Positions 1 to 13,200 are shown, counted from the first letter of the stretch. The stretch is DNA of 64,000 bases from Pelomyxa schiedti (GCA_020536535.1 JAHLWZ010000857.1:1-64000), one strand, 5' to 3'. Notes: generated by a model not told the origin, from the sequence alone. Program-made: numbers and translations.

Positions 1-23
1 TCCGCCGCGAAAATGCTGGTGCC

Positions 24-107
24 AAAACTTTCGTCCCTGGTGCTGAGACGCCAAAGTTTTCAGCAACGAAAGTTTTCGGTGACGAAAGTTTTTCAGAACG
101 AAGGTTT
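24..107. promoter_or_regulatory. Cluster of CGAAAGTTTT repeats upstream of the dynamin gene
   Basis: The 140 bp before the first start codon hold a repeated decamer. Exact direct copies of CGAAAGTTTT lie at 67-76 and 83-92 (16 bp period). Near copies lie at 51-60 and about 99-107, and an inverted copy (AAAACTTTCG) at 24-33. The spacing suggests a promoter or activator-binding array for the gene starting at 141, but no factor is known to me. It could also be a short unstable repeat without function. Confidence 0.45.
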
Positions 108-140
108 CTCAACATACGGTACCACACCGAAAACCATTGA

Positions 141-3100
141 ATGGGTGACGAGGTAGAGGAGAGACGAAAGCACAGGAGCGGGAGGCACTCGAGGAGGTCC
201 GCGGAAGTGCCCGTGCCCGTGCCCGAGGCGGCGCAGGCGGCGACCACGGACGACATACCGCGGAGCACGTCGGGGCGGTCGAGCCGCAGGAGCCGCGCCG
301 AGTCGGTGGCGGAGGTCAGCGCGACGGACGGGGCGGAGGACCCGCAGGCCCTGGCCCTCAGCGTAGCCGCCATGGTGGAGGCCCAGAAGCAGGAGAAGGC
401 GGACCGCGAGGAGCGCAAGAGGAAGCGGAAGGAGGCCGAGGCGCAGGCCCAGGCGGAAGCAGAGGCCGCCGCCGCAGCTGCCGAGGCCGAGGCCGAGGCC
501 CAGGCCCTGGCTCAGAGTCAGGCGCTGGCGGCGAAGGAGCAGGAGCAGGCGGCGGAGTTGGAAAAGCAGAGGCAGAAGGAGAAAGAGGAAAAGGAAAAGG
601 CGGAAGCGGATGCCGCTGCTGCTTCTGCGACGGCGGCGCTGGAGTTGGCCCAAGCGCAAGCCAAGGCTAAGGAGGAAGCTGAGGCAGCGGAGAGGGAGAA
701 GGCAGCGGCGGCGCAGCGTGCCAGGGACGCTGAGGAGGCGGAGGTGGAGACCAGGAGGAAGTCCAAGGCCAAGGCTGATGCCGACGCCGCCGAGGCTGCC
801 GCCGCCGCAGCCAGGGCCAGGGCAAAGGCCCAGGCGGAGGAGGCTTCCATTCAAGCTGAGCGGGAAAAGGCAAGGGCTGCTGCGGCGGCCGAGGCAGCGA
901 GGGAACTGGAGCAGGCAAGAATCCAGGCCGAGAGGGCTGCGGGCTTAAACATTGCTATGCCAACCGATGAGTTGAGAGCTTTGCTAAAACCATTGTCAGA
1001 GGAGCAAAGAATTGAGGTTTACTTGAGTCTTGTTCCTTGAAGTTATGTGACCAACTGGTACTTTTCTTTTTTTAGAAGGAAAAACGTGATTATGAGGAGG
1101 AATCATCCTTTCTCGATTCAGTCAAAATGGCCCCTACAGATAATCCTTCTCTTGCTCTTGGTCACTCAGAACAGGAAACCCTTTATGAGAATTTCTCCAT
1201 AATTCGTACATTCTCAAGACAGTATTGTTTCTGTTATTTTCCTCCCAGTTATCACATTTATCTAATAGGTTGAACATCCTTTTGCCTGTGCCAGAAATAG
1301 TTTTTGTGGGTCACCAAGGTAATGGGAAGTCTTCGTTAATTGAAGCTATACTGGGTCACTCAATTTTCTACCCATGTATCAGTACCCTTTTTCATACCCC
1401 TTTTGCTTATTTTTCTGAAGCCATTGGGACAAAAAGACCTGTGCATATTAATCTCATAAATAACAAGTCTTGTGCTACAGTGCGCTGCACTGTTAAGCGT
1501 GACTCCTTTCTTCCAGAGTTCGACTCTGATTTAGATGTTCCTCTGGGTTCCCTTGCTGAAGAAATAGAAAAGAGAAACAAGGTTAATACCTTCCTCCCTT
1601 TATGTGCTCTAATTTTGCTCTAATTTGGGTACAGCCGTCTGACTTGCCTATTATTATCCAATGGGAACACCACAATGTGATAGACGCCACATTTATAGAC
1701 ACTCCTGGACTTCCTCTTCCTGAGGATCCATCATTCAAACATGTGATGGCAATGATTAACCAGGTAGTCAGTTTGTGTGAAAGTTTGGCAGTTTACTTAG
1801 CACTTTTTTTTAATGTGGACAACAATAGACGATCAGCCCCAAAAATCGATTGATTGTTTTTGTGAGACCATCCTCGTCATTTGAAGACTATGGAGTTGAC
1901 TTGATAAAACGAGTGGATTTGGAATTGGAAAGAACTGTGGTTGTGAACACACACTTTTTCCCGCAATTAATGGTTCGTTTCTTGATCTTTGGTTTTTTTT
2001 TATTTCCTGACATAGTACAAAGAGATTTCAAACAGCAGAAGCTGTCAATCACTACCTTGCATCAGTTCCATCTACTTGGAAAACGTACTTCGTTTCCTTA
2101 CTACCACGGTTGATGCGCGAGAAGTGTGTGGGCAGTCCTGATGATTTCGACCTCAAGCTGTTTCTTTCTTACAAGAGGGATGAAGGGCAACTGGAATATT
2201 TAAAATTTGATAAGAAGTTGGTTTTACTTTGAGGGTCTCTCTAATGCCTTACAAAGATTTGAACCCCTTGTTGGTCTCCCTCACTTTGTCAATCACATCC
2301 TGAAGCACATCAACAAGTCTTTTCAATCCAGTGCCCCCGACCTATTGAAGTGCTTGAGATTACAAAAAGTGGAGTGTGAAAACAAGCTGGCACATGTAAA
2401 GAGTGAAGTGGAGAGCTTAGATGCAAGCAAGCTGCGCATGATTGGCTCTTCATATGCAGTTAAGATACTTCAGGTAGGCACCACTCTTTCAAAATGCTGT
2501 AACACTCTGCAAGTGCATTACTTCAATGCTTGCTGGCACTGCAGGCCAGGCACACATTCATGGACAAACTCTGGAACAGGAAAAATCACTTTGCGGAGGT
2601 TTGCGTCTATTCTTTAGAGTCGATGCTAACCATAGGAAACTCAGCGGCTGGACAGTGGTTTGACAACAACACACTCCCCCTAGTGTTTGATCCGCAAGAG
2701 TGGAATGTAAAACTGTGGCAAAACAAGTTGTATGGAGGCTCCCAATTTGAGCGGCTATTGGATGAGTTCAGGGCTGTATGCAATCACACCACTCTCCCAG
2801 AAATAACGAGAGACGATATTATAACTGCAGCAGGGGTTCCACAGCTTCTGGATATTCCAAATTTTACTTGGGCTGTAAGTAGAACCTTGAGATCAAAGTT
2901 TCCAAAAATTTACCTCTATGTGCCTTTTCTTAGGCATGCGAACTGGGGAAGCAGAAGTCACAAGAGGCCTTCACACCTTTGATAGGTCAGGTTACCAAAC
3001 GAGCATCCTATATAATGAAGCGGCTTGTTGATGTTGCTGAATCGGAGGTTAATGCTCAACGCCCGGACAGGTTTTAACTTCTCATTTTTCTTGTTTGTTA

Positions 3101-3868
3101 CTGACTGGCACCCAAGACTGAACGTTGGCAATACAGAAAATTTCCCCTTTTTCGTCCATTATGTCAAAGACCTGTGCTACAAAGCAATTGAATCCTATGA
3201 GGCTATGTGCAATGAAAAATGCATGGATGAATTCTACGATACAAGAACGATTTTGCTGGAGTTTACCATGTCACAGTGGGTTTTTCTTCTTATTTTCCTG
3301 CCTCACGTTTATGATTAAAAGGGGACTGAAGCCCTTATCTTCCATAGAAGAAGTCCGCACAGTAGTTGAAACATTATTTACTCATATTAAGGAAAGAATC
3401 ACCACCAATGCAATTATCAAGCTTTACAATTACTTCTTCATCCAAATGCAAAACACCCTTTGGGTTGAAATAAACAAAACGGTATCTCACTTTATTTTTC
3501 AGAAAATCTGAATAACATTTGTTCAGATAGGGGCTCTCTCAGACACCAGCCTTGAAGATTTGTTCCATGCTTCCAGCCTCAAAGAGAGACTTGTTGCTGA
3601 AGAGGACAGGCTATCTGAGTTGATCAAAGTCAATGGCTCTCATGGTAAAGTCTGTGCATTTTTTTTTTCCCTCAGCGTTTTTTGCACAGAAACATCATTT
3701 TTGGAGGCCTCCGCTGGCTTTTCCCACCCCACAGCAGGCAAGTAGGAAGGGATTTTTTTTGTTTGAGTGTCGACTAGAAAGAGAATGTATCTTTTTTTTT
3801 TTTCAGTAGCACAATGTAAGGAGGTGTTTGATGCCCATTTCAAATTCGAGAGAAAGTTCACTGACTGA
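141..3868 (+). CDS. ARC5/DRP5B-like dynamin-related GTPase with an Ala/Glu-rich N-terminal coil
   Basis: The first exon (141-1016) encodes about 290 residues: a basic, Ser/Arg-rich start, then a long Ala/Glu/Lys-rich segment that should form a helix or coiled coil. A dynamin GTPase follows: P-loop GHQGNGKSS near 1310-1340, DTPG (G3) near 1700, and the block VVVNTHF where the G4 motif belongs. The stalk carries KLYGGSQFERLLDEFR near 2725-2775, which resembles the equivalent segment of plant ARC5/DRP5B and the related Dictyostelium Dlp proteins. That family acts in cytokinesis or organelle division; here a membrane-constricting role is inferred. About ten introns were placed, and the last exon ends at TGA 3866-3868. 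Two joins (about 1222-1249 and 2195-2215) need a one-base shift I could not explain by splicing. Family assignment is firm; the coil-GTPase fusion rests on one good splice junction at 1017-1075. Confidence 0.8.
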
Positions 3869-3920
3869 AAACATGGCACTGGGGGTTTGGTGAATCCCTA
3901 AACGAAAGTGAACAATGTAG

Positions 3921-5161
3921 TCATTTGAGGGATGGCCACTTACTTTGAATGAATTGTGCCTTCAAATCCGCCAAGGGTTTGGCTAAAATGTGCCGTTTGT
4001 CTGGCGGTGAGCTTTTCATTACACCCCCTATCATATCACGTGCTTGTAAATCAAATTGGTGAGCCACACTTTGAAGGTTGGTCTGCCGACTTGCTGCCTA
4101 GTTCTAAATTTAAAAAAAAAATAGAGGAATGAAAGGGAGGTAACCTGGGATGCTTCATCGATGGTGATCTTTGGGGGAAGGGGGATTGCCCATAAAGATA
4201 AAAGTGAGCCCCATAGGTCGCTCCTATTGTGTTAGCAATGACTTAGAAAGAACAGCTTTTCCTCGGCAAAATAATGCAACGTGCCATTCAGACAAAGGGT
4301 GAGAATCGGAATGAAACACAACTGTGTGGGAGTCCCATTTGTTCTCCTTATTTGGTAAATTAGGGTCTGGAGCCTGCAGTTTTGTTGCCATGTTTCTAAT
4401 GACAAATTCGGGCACTCTGCCGTGTGTGCGCTGGGAATTCCTCTCAACGGCACATTCCACACCACATGCAGCATAGAGCTGTGCATAGCCACAGTTACCT
4501 GCGAGATATAGAAAAGGTTGCGTTAAGAGTGGACTGTGAAAACAATGTCAGGAGTGATTCCATATGTATCTCGTGTGAACTTAACAAACAACGCACATGA
4601 CCTAGCTACGGAGTAATAAGGGGCCCGCATTCCAGTGTAGTACATGTTGTCATCCACCACAACCACATCGGGAGGAGGTGCAACTGGCAAACCGGTACGG
4701 CCCTCGCCGGGACCGATCCTCCGGTCGCTCGCAACCACCACAGGGACTCCCAGCCCCTCGGCCGTCCTCGTCTCCACCAGCCTCGAGGCCGCCTCCTCCG
4801 CCGCCCGCCGGCTCGCCCTCCACGCCCCCACGTCGAACGGCCGCAACCCCGGCGAGCTGCTGCCGCAGGAGCTTCCCCCAGAAGGCGGCGAGGCACATGC
4901 ACCACAGGAAGGGGGAGGGGGAAGAAGAGAGGGGGAAGAAGAGGAGGAGCAGGAGGGGGAAGAGGAAGAGGAGGAGGCAGCAGCAGCAGCGAGGTGGGAC
5001 TCGATGGCGTCCAGGTCGACTATCCAGGCGGCGGCACCGAGGCTGGCCGCGTGGTGGGCCACCAGCCGTGCCAGGGAGGACTTCCCAGAAGCGGGGATGC
5101 CGACCATAACGAGGACCCCCACCCTCGGCTTCTCGTTGCTGTGCTGCAGAGCAGCCGCCAT
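3921..5161 (-). CDS. PSTK: L-seryl-tRNA(Sec) kinase (PSTK)
   Basis: PSTK phosphorylates Ser-tRNA(Sec) so that SepSecS can convert it to selenocysteinyl-tRNA. Exon 1 has a P-loop (GIPASGKSS), a DLDAIE block and VVDDNMYYTGMR, the family's DDN(F/M)YY motif. A Ser/Pro-rich low-complexity insert separates the first two. After a phase-1 intron (GTGCGT donor, acceptor near 4500) exon 2 gives VECAVERNSQR and MATKLQAPDP followed by NKENKW, which are PSTK motifs. Two further exons (about 4180-4230 and 3921-4100) supply the C-terminal helices, including SVAHQFDLQARDM. I chose the start at 5161 because it lies just before the P-loop strand. The Kti12 relatives share the P-loop but lack this C-terminal pattern. 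The gene is divergent from DPH1 with 36 bp between start codons, and convergent with the dynamin gene (52 bp between stops). Confidence 0.88.
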
Positions 5162-5197
5162 AGATTGATCTGCTATCTGCTGTTAATCGGGTTTTTG

Positions 5198-6779
5198 ATG
5201 GACTTTCGTGTGGCAGAGACGATATCGGCCCTGGCACATCGTGCCTCAAAAAGGGTGGGTGCAAATTCCATTGCTTGACAATATTCAATCTACCAGCACA
5301 AAAGGTTGGGCTGCAATTCCCAGAGGGTCTGACGAAATATGCCATTGACATTGCGCAACAGATTCAATGGTGGGTTGTTTCTTCTTTCATTTCTCCTCAT
5401 TCATGTGGAAGTTAACTTATGTGAAAGTGGAGCGCATGTGGAGACTGTGATTTTGGCTGATATGGTGTATGGAGCTTGTTGTGTTGATGACTTTACATGT
5501 GACTCTCTTGCTGTTGATACACTTGTTCATTATGGGCACTACTGCCTTGGTACATTCTTAGATAGCAACAAAATACCAAAATACCTTTTTTTTTCCCCCA
5601 TTAGTTCCCCTGAACACTAACGAAAATGATACTCCACACAGTACCCCCTCTGCACGATACAGATTCGCATTGTTCCAAAGTATTATATGTACCAGTTGAA
5701 GTTGACTTGGCTGCCTCTATTGATGTATTTGTTGAATTGGTCAAATCCACATTATCTCCTGGTACCACAGTCGCTTTAGTCTCAACTGCACAATTCCTTC
5801 CTGCAATACAAGTGACTCTCTATCCTCACATTTCAATGATTTCACTGTGACTCTTTAAGGCTGCTAAAGTGAAGTTGACCCCCCATTTTACTGTTACAAT
5901 TCCTAGGATCGCGCCACTGCTGGAGGGTGAGATACTTGGCTGCACTGCACCTTCGTTGGGAGGATCTTCTGACATATTGTATGTATCCATAACCTAAATA
6001 ATGATCCACTAAATCTTCATTTCCAGTTACTTTGGAGATGGCAAGTTTCACGTAGAGGCAGTGGTACTTGCCAATCCGCATTCTGCAGTATTCCAGTTCA
6101 ACCCATACACAAATACCCTAGAAAAGGAAACATATGATGCGGAGGCTACACTGGAGAGAAGAGTGTTAGTTGCGCATACACTCGCGACTGTATTTAACAC
6201 AACATTCATGCAGAACGGCCATGCATCAAGCCAGCACAGCAAAGACTGTGGGCATCGTTCTTAGCACCCTTGGAAGGCAAGGAAATCCCAAACTCATGAA
6301 GGTAACACACCAATCGACTTCCTGGGTTTAGAATCCTTACGTGCTTGTCCAGCATATCAAAGACCTTTTGTCTGGATGCAAAATAAGCCACTTTGTGCTA
6401 CTCCTCAACAACATATCACCTGAGGCACTATCACCATTCACAAATGTTGATGCGTATGTTACACCCTATTACCATTCCTAATGTCTATCTAAATTTCTCC
6501 AGTTGGGTGCAGGTTGCATGCCCAAGGTTGTCAGTTGACTGGGGCACATCATTCACCAAGCCTCTGTTATCAGTCTGTGAAGCCGAACATGTTTTCAACA
6601 GACACACACTTACACCTTCATGCTCAACAACCACCTCAACTCTCCCGGCAACAGCATCCACATCAGCAGAAACAGAAACAACCAATAGCACAATCTCACC
6701 AGGATCATTCACAAGATACCCAATGGATAATTGGGCATCCTCTGGTTCTCCTTGGTCTATCCCTGCCCACAGGGTTTGA
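5198..6779 (+). CDS. DPH1: Diphthamide biosynthesis protein 1 (2-(3-amino-3-carboxypropyl)histidine synthase subunit)
   Basis: DPH1 with DPH2 forms the Fe-S enzyme that transfers the 3-amino-3-carboxypropyl group of SAM to a histidine of elongation factor 2, the first diphthamide step. Exon 1 gives [19 protein letters not shown]. After a 50 bp intron come VGLQFPEGL, then [12 protein letters not shown] (first cluster cysteine) and [11 protein letters not shown]. Later exons give GEILGCTAP (second cysteine), [25 protein letters not shown], and [14 protein letters not shown] (third cysteine). All three Fe-S cysteines are therefore present. The protein ends [13 protein letters not shown] near TGA 6777-6779, after a Thr/Ser-rich stretch. 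The start codon is 36 bp from the PSTK start, so both probably share a promoter. Some intron edges in the middle are less certain. Confidence 0.92.
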
Positions 6780-6914
6780 AACAAAAAGGGTGAGAAAAAA
6801 CAATTTTTTTTTTTCCCAGCTCTCAACTTGATGAGTCTCTTGGAGGATGTGGGTAAGGAGATTCCCGTTTACAGTTTCGTTGGTGAGTGTATTTATGTAC
6901 AGCCGATTGGTTTA

Positions 6915-7873
6915 CTATGAGGACTTCTTGCCCTTGGGCTCAGCATCCGCGGGTTCCTCAATGTAGTCCAAATCAGTAGGGAGGGAGAATTGCCGGTCAA
7001 TGTCTGCAGGGTCCATGCTCCACTTATCAGCACAGAATTTCTTCAGTGTAAATATGTTGTCTGTCCAGCGGTCAGCGGCTTCTTTCAGTTTGGTAGCCTT
7101 CGCATCTGATAATAGATGTACATTATTGATGCAGAGGTGGAAATAGATTGAGGGGTAGATACCTGTCTGTTGGATTGTCACTGGGTCATTATCAGCCATA
7201 CTTTCCAATTCTGTGCTCAAAGAGTCATGCTTTGCCCGTAATTCGTCCAGTTGCGCAACAGCCGCTTTGGTTTCCTCCTATGGAACAAAGGGGAATTTGG
7301 GTATTAAGGCAATGGAGTGTCCTCATACTGTGCAAGCGTGGGTGGTGTGTAGTTGGGCGTTCTCAGTTGTCAGTCTCTCCAGCTTTTCGGTCAATTCGGC
7401 AACTCTTTTTTGTGCAGATTCCAGTGCAACACGTTTCTGTGATAAAGATATGGTAACATGAGGAATGGCTCCGTTCTGTACTCAACCTTTACAGCAGCAT
7501 CTTTTTTAAATGCCCTGGGATATAAATGAGCGGGGAGAACAAAAAAAATAAAAACCCCAAACTATTTTCATTGTGTCACATACCAAAAGTACTTCGACGA
7601 GCCTATCTTCTCTGTAGAAACTAAAGAGTCATCCACCAAAGAATTTAGAGTTTCTTCTATTGTATTGGCTACAATGCCCGTGGCCTTCGAGCTAGCAATT
7701 ACCTCCTTCAGGGTGTATACTCCTCCCTTGGGGAAGGTTACGTTTCGTGAGGTCACTGACAAGACCCCAACGGCTAACAAAAAGAAAAAACTGAATTCCA
7801 CACGCACGTTGTCAAGAAACCACTCGTGCAATTTGTTCCTTTTTTCCTCCTTGCTCATACCCTTACGCGGCAT
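6915..7873 (-). CDS. MND1: Meiotic nuclear division protein 1 homolog
   Basis: MND1 pairs with HOP2 and stimulates RAD51/DMC1 strand invasion in meiosis. The N-terminal winged-helix is split: exon 1 encodes MPRKGMSKEEKRNKLHEWFL, and after an intron ending CCCCAAG exon 2 continues GGVYTLKEVIAS, NSLVDDSLV and IGSSKYFWYV, the typical MND1 pattern. The middle coiled coil lies in short exons between about 7100 and 7500. The last exon holds ADRWTDNIFTLKKF and DIDRQFSLP, the most conserved C-terminal block, and ends in a Lys/Ser tail. An in-frame upstream Met exists (near 8011), but the start at 7873 gives the usual MND1 N-terminus. The gene converges on DPH1 with 135 bp between stop codons. Confidence 0.88.
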
Positions 7874-8715
7874 CTCTGCTCGTTCTTCCGGTTTTTTTTG
7901 TTTTTTTGGAAGGGAGCGACGCATGCCTGTGAAACCCATCACAAAATACGAACCGTTTGGGCGACGCCGACGTGATTCCGTCAGACACTCCCGCTCCAGC
8001 TGTGGGTGCATAGACTTGTGGGACGCCCAGAGTTACTGTGTTCATGTGGGCCCTTGTGTTACCCTGTCATTCACTGCTCATTCGGCAGTTGTATGAGGCC
8101 ATCTTCTAGTGATTTGGAAAAAGGAGTTACTTCATGCAATCGACTTGTCCAAGATCTACCGATCGCATACGGCTGGCTGCTTTGCCCCAGCTTCATGCCA
8201 TGTATTTTCTATGTCAGGTGGCACAGGCTACCGTGCCACATGAAATGACCCAAAAATCACTCATGCCCCCAGGAATTCCAGAAGCTGTACAACACCATGA
8301 ACCTGTCCAAGCCCCATCACATTCACATGTTGAGTTCCTGTGATGACATCCCTCAGTGGAAACCACGGAAGTGCCTGGCTGTGCTCACAGTGAGCCTATC
8401 CCTGGCTTTGACACTCAGCATACACAACTGTGACAACTTGAAACCCCGTTGACACGCAATTCCAGAGGAGTATAATAGCGACTTACGCAAAAACCTATTT
8501 TCACTTCAACCAATAGGGTGTCATGATTGCATCACCACGTCCAAAGGCCAACCCCAGTTGCCTTTTGGAATTGTGCACAAACAATCAAACAACAAAGATT
8601 CACACATCTTTCGTGCCTGTTCGCTAGAATCAAAGAAAACTCGTTCCGGTAATCATAAACACAAGAAAAAAAACAAGAACAAACAAAAACAAAATCCCCA
8701 AGCACAACAACCAGG
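7874..8715. other. Intergenic region between divergent MND1 and FabG genes
   Basis: This 842 bp stretch separates two divergent start codons. Several short open frames exist, the most protein-like around 8100-8345, but none could be tied to a family and their frame changes partway. The last 150 bp before the FabG start are A-rich. I see no RNA gene. Promoters of both flanking genes must lie here, but no repeated motif stood out. Confidence 0.4.
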
Positions 8716-9886
<1,171 letters not shown>

Positions 9887-10293
9887 GGAAAGTTACAAAA
9901 CGTGGCCTAAGAAAAACCCTCCTTTGCTCACTTTTTTTTTGTTCTTTATGTTAAACAACAAAAAGAACCGTTGACTGGTGGCGTCATTCTTCCCTCAGGA
10001 TACCAGGAAGCTCGGCCTCTTTTGCAACCCACAATTCCTGTTGGGTTGTGAGCCAGTACAACTGCGGAATCTTTTTGAGTTGGAACCCAGTTCAGTGATG
10101 ACAACATCTCGAGATTTATGAACACCATGATTTCAGAAACCTGTTCTAGCTGACGGATTTTTTTTTTCTGAATGATGCCACAAAGAGCCATCCACCTGCA
10201 CAATCCTGCTCAGACCCTCGTTAGAGAATTTTCCTTCCAATCAAACCTGTGTAAGAAATAAAAAAGCAAACAAAAACAAGGCCTAAACGAGAA
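9887..10293. other. Intergenic spacer between FabG and SF3B1 genes
   Basis: This 407 bp stretch holds the 3' end of the FabG transcript and the SF3B1 promoter. It has homopolymer T runs and an A-rich segment just before the SF3B1 ATG. No coding exon, RNA gene or repeat was recognised. Confidence 0.4.
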
Positions 10294-13200
10294 AATGACC
10301 AGCAAGGACGACCGGGTACGCGTTCCCACCCACATCCACCTGTTTTTCGTTGCCTGTATCTCTCTCACTCACTCACGCTGACCCACTCGTAGGCCACGTT
10401 TGGTAGCGCAGCAGGGGGATACGACGCGGATGTGTACTCTGGAACAGCGAAGCCAACAAAGTCGACCGCGCTCCCCGACGACGACGAGGAGGCCGACGAC
10501 GAGACGCCGGTGACGTCATCGTCGGGGGGCAGTGCAACTGCGCCGTCGTCTTCGTCGTCTTCGGGGGGGGAGGCGCAAAGCGGCGAAAAGTCGTCGTCGT
10601 CGAGGAAAGAAAAACACGGCAGAGATAGAGACAGGGAAAGGAGCTCAAAGTCACACCACTCCCATCACTCTGCTGAGGAGAAGGATCAGAAGAAGAAGAG
10701 GCCCAGGGAACCAGTATGCTCTTTTTTTTTTTTTTCCCTCCCCTTTCCCCAAACCTATATTGTAAATTTATTATGTGGGCATCGTACAAATTCAACCACC
10801 CAGACATTGTGGAGCTTGAGGTTCACACATAAAACTTCTTGTTTTACGCCATAAAAAAAAACAACCAAATAGCATAATTAAGAACGGATTGACAATTTAA
10901 TCAGGAAGAAGATGATGGACCAAACAAACGATCAAGAGTTGAAGAAGCTGAAAAAGCCAAGTCGGAGTGGGACCAAGAAGAGCAACCTAAACCGGCCTCT
11001 AGATGGGATACCCCACCAGTTGGGCACATAAAACCTGATATATCTGACACCCCAGCTTTGCAGTCGAGAAAGAATAGGTATTGCCTTGCAATATTAAAAT
11101 GATTGCTTATTAAATAAGGTGGGATGAAACACCACGCCCAGCAGCAGTAGCCACTCCCCAGCACCCTGGAATTGGGTCGTCCAGTAGTGGATGGGACGAT
11201 GCCAAAGCCACCGCAAGTACAACTAACGTTGATGCAACTCCATCAAAGCGGTCTCGATCCCGATGGGATGAATCCCCAGGAAACATCTTGCCACTTGGAG
11301 TCAGCCCAGCCATTACACCGGGAGCCAGTGCTGGTGGTGCAACCCCAATGGGGGGTATGGGGGCAACTCCAACTCCAGGGCAACTGTCAAGAATGATGAC
11401 CCCCGAACAAATGATGGCAGTGAGATGGGACAGAGAGATTGATGAAAGGAATAAGTACTTGTCGGATGAAGAACTTGATGCACTTTTCCCACCCGACGGA
11501 TACACTATAATGGAGCCACCGTCAGATTATAAACCAATTCGAACCCCTGCCCGCAAGTTTGCCGCCACACCAACCCCAATTGCTACACAGCATGGTTTCG
11601 TGATGACTGAGGATACTCCCCGTGCTGAAGTTGGTGTGTAGTATAAAAAAACAACACAAAAGCATGAAACCTAAATTGTTCACAATAGGAATGCCTATTG
11701 AGTTACCGAATTTGCCGGCTATCAAGCCAGAGGATAGACCTTACTTTGAGAAAATTCTTACTACAACCGAAGAGGAAGAAGCACTCCTTCCATTGGAAGA
11801 GCAGAAAGAAAGAAAACTGATGAAGTTACTTCTGAAGGTAAGATGGCAAGATTTGAGATGCAGTTCCTTACTTTTTTTCTCAAAAAAATAGGTGAAGAAT
11901 GGCAACCCAGCAATGCGTAAACAAGCTCTTAGGACTATAACCGATAAAGCAAGAGAATTTGGCCCTGCGTGTTTATTCAACAACATCCTGCCGCTACTCA
12001 TGAGTGTTACTCTAGAGGATCAAGAAAGGCATTTGTTGGTGAAAGTCATTGACAGGATCTTATACAAACTTGATGACTTAGTGCGACCTTATGTTCATAA
12101 AATTCTTGTACGTCTCCTTGTTGTATAACAAATCTCACTGGTGTAATAGGTCGTTATTGAACCCCTTTTGATTGACGAAGACTATTATGCCCGCGTTGAA
12201 GGTCGTGAAATTATTAGTAATCTCAGTAAAGCAGCAGGCCTTGCAACGATGATTGCCACAATGCGCCCCGATCTGGATCACGTAGATGAATACGTCCGAA
12301 ATACAACAGCGCGTGCCTTCTCTGTTGTAGCTAGTGCCCTAGGAATTCCCGCATTGTTGCCTTTCCTCAAGGTTTGCCGTCGCAGCGTCATTCGTTTCAT
12401 TTGACCACCTTTCAGGCCGTCTGTCAAAGTAAAAAATCTTGGCAGGCACGCCACACAGGTATCAAGATTGTTCAGCAAATTGCTATTCTCATGGGATGTG
12501 CTGTGTTGCCACACCTTAAAAATCTTGTTGAAATCATCGAACATGGGTTGAAGGTAACTTGTTAAACCCATGTCTTTCCTATTGATTTTTATGCTAGGAT
12601 GAACAAACCAAAGTACGCACCATAACTGCACTAGCACTGGCCGCGCTTGCTGAAGCTGCCACACCCTATGGTATCGAATCTTTTGATAGTGTTCTGAGGC
12701 CCTTGTGGTATGGGTTGCGTGAACACCGCGGGAAAAGCTTGGCAGCCTTCCTCAAAGTACCAAACCACATATTTACTTAACTTGTTAAGCCCCACTAGGC
12801 AATTGGTTACATCATCCCCCTGATGGATGCAGATTTTGCCAGCTACTACACAAAGGAAGTCATGATCACATTGATTCGTGAGTTCCAAAGCCCTGATGAA
12901 GAAATGAAGAAGATTGTCTTGAAAGTTGTCAAGCAATGTGTTGCAACAGATGGCGTGGAGCCATCATATGTCCTCACAGACATCCTTCCTGAGTTCTTCC
13001 GACATTTCTGGGTAAGAAGAATGGCTTTGGATAAAAGAAACTACAAGCAGCTTGGTATGTCTTCTTAGCTACAATATTCGCTCCTAACTGAAAATTTAGT
13101 TGATACAACTGTCGAACTGGCTCGCAAAGTTGGTGGAAGTGACATCATTCGGAGGGTCGTTGAAGATTTGAAAGATGAGTCTGAGCCTTTCCGTAAGGTA

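Noticed and set aside
93-854. Long minus-strand open frames opposite the dynamin first exon
   Set aside because: They are shadows of the Ala/Glu-rich exon: GC-rich repetitive codons keep other frames open, and the minus-strand peptides are Leu/Arg or Ala/Ser low complexity without motifs.
4644-5168. Plus-strand open frames across the PSTK gene
   Set aside because: The minus strand carries clear PSTK motifs with matching splice sites. The plus-strand frames have none.
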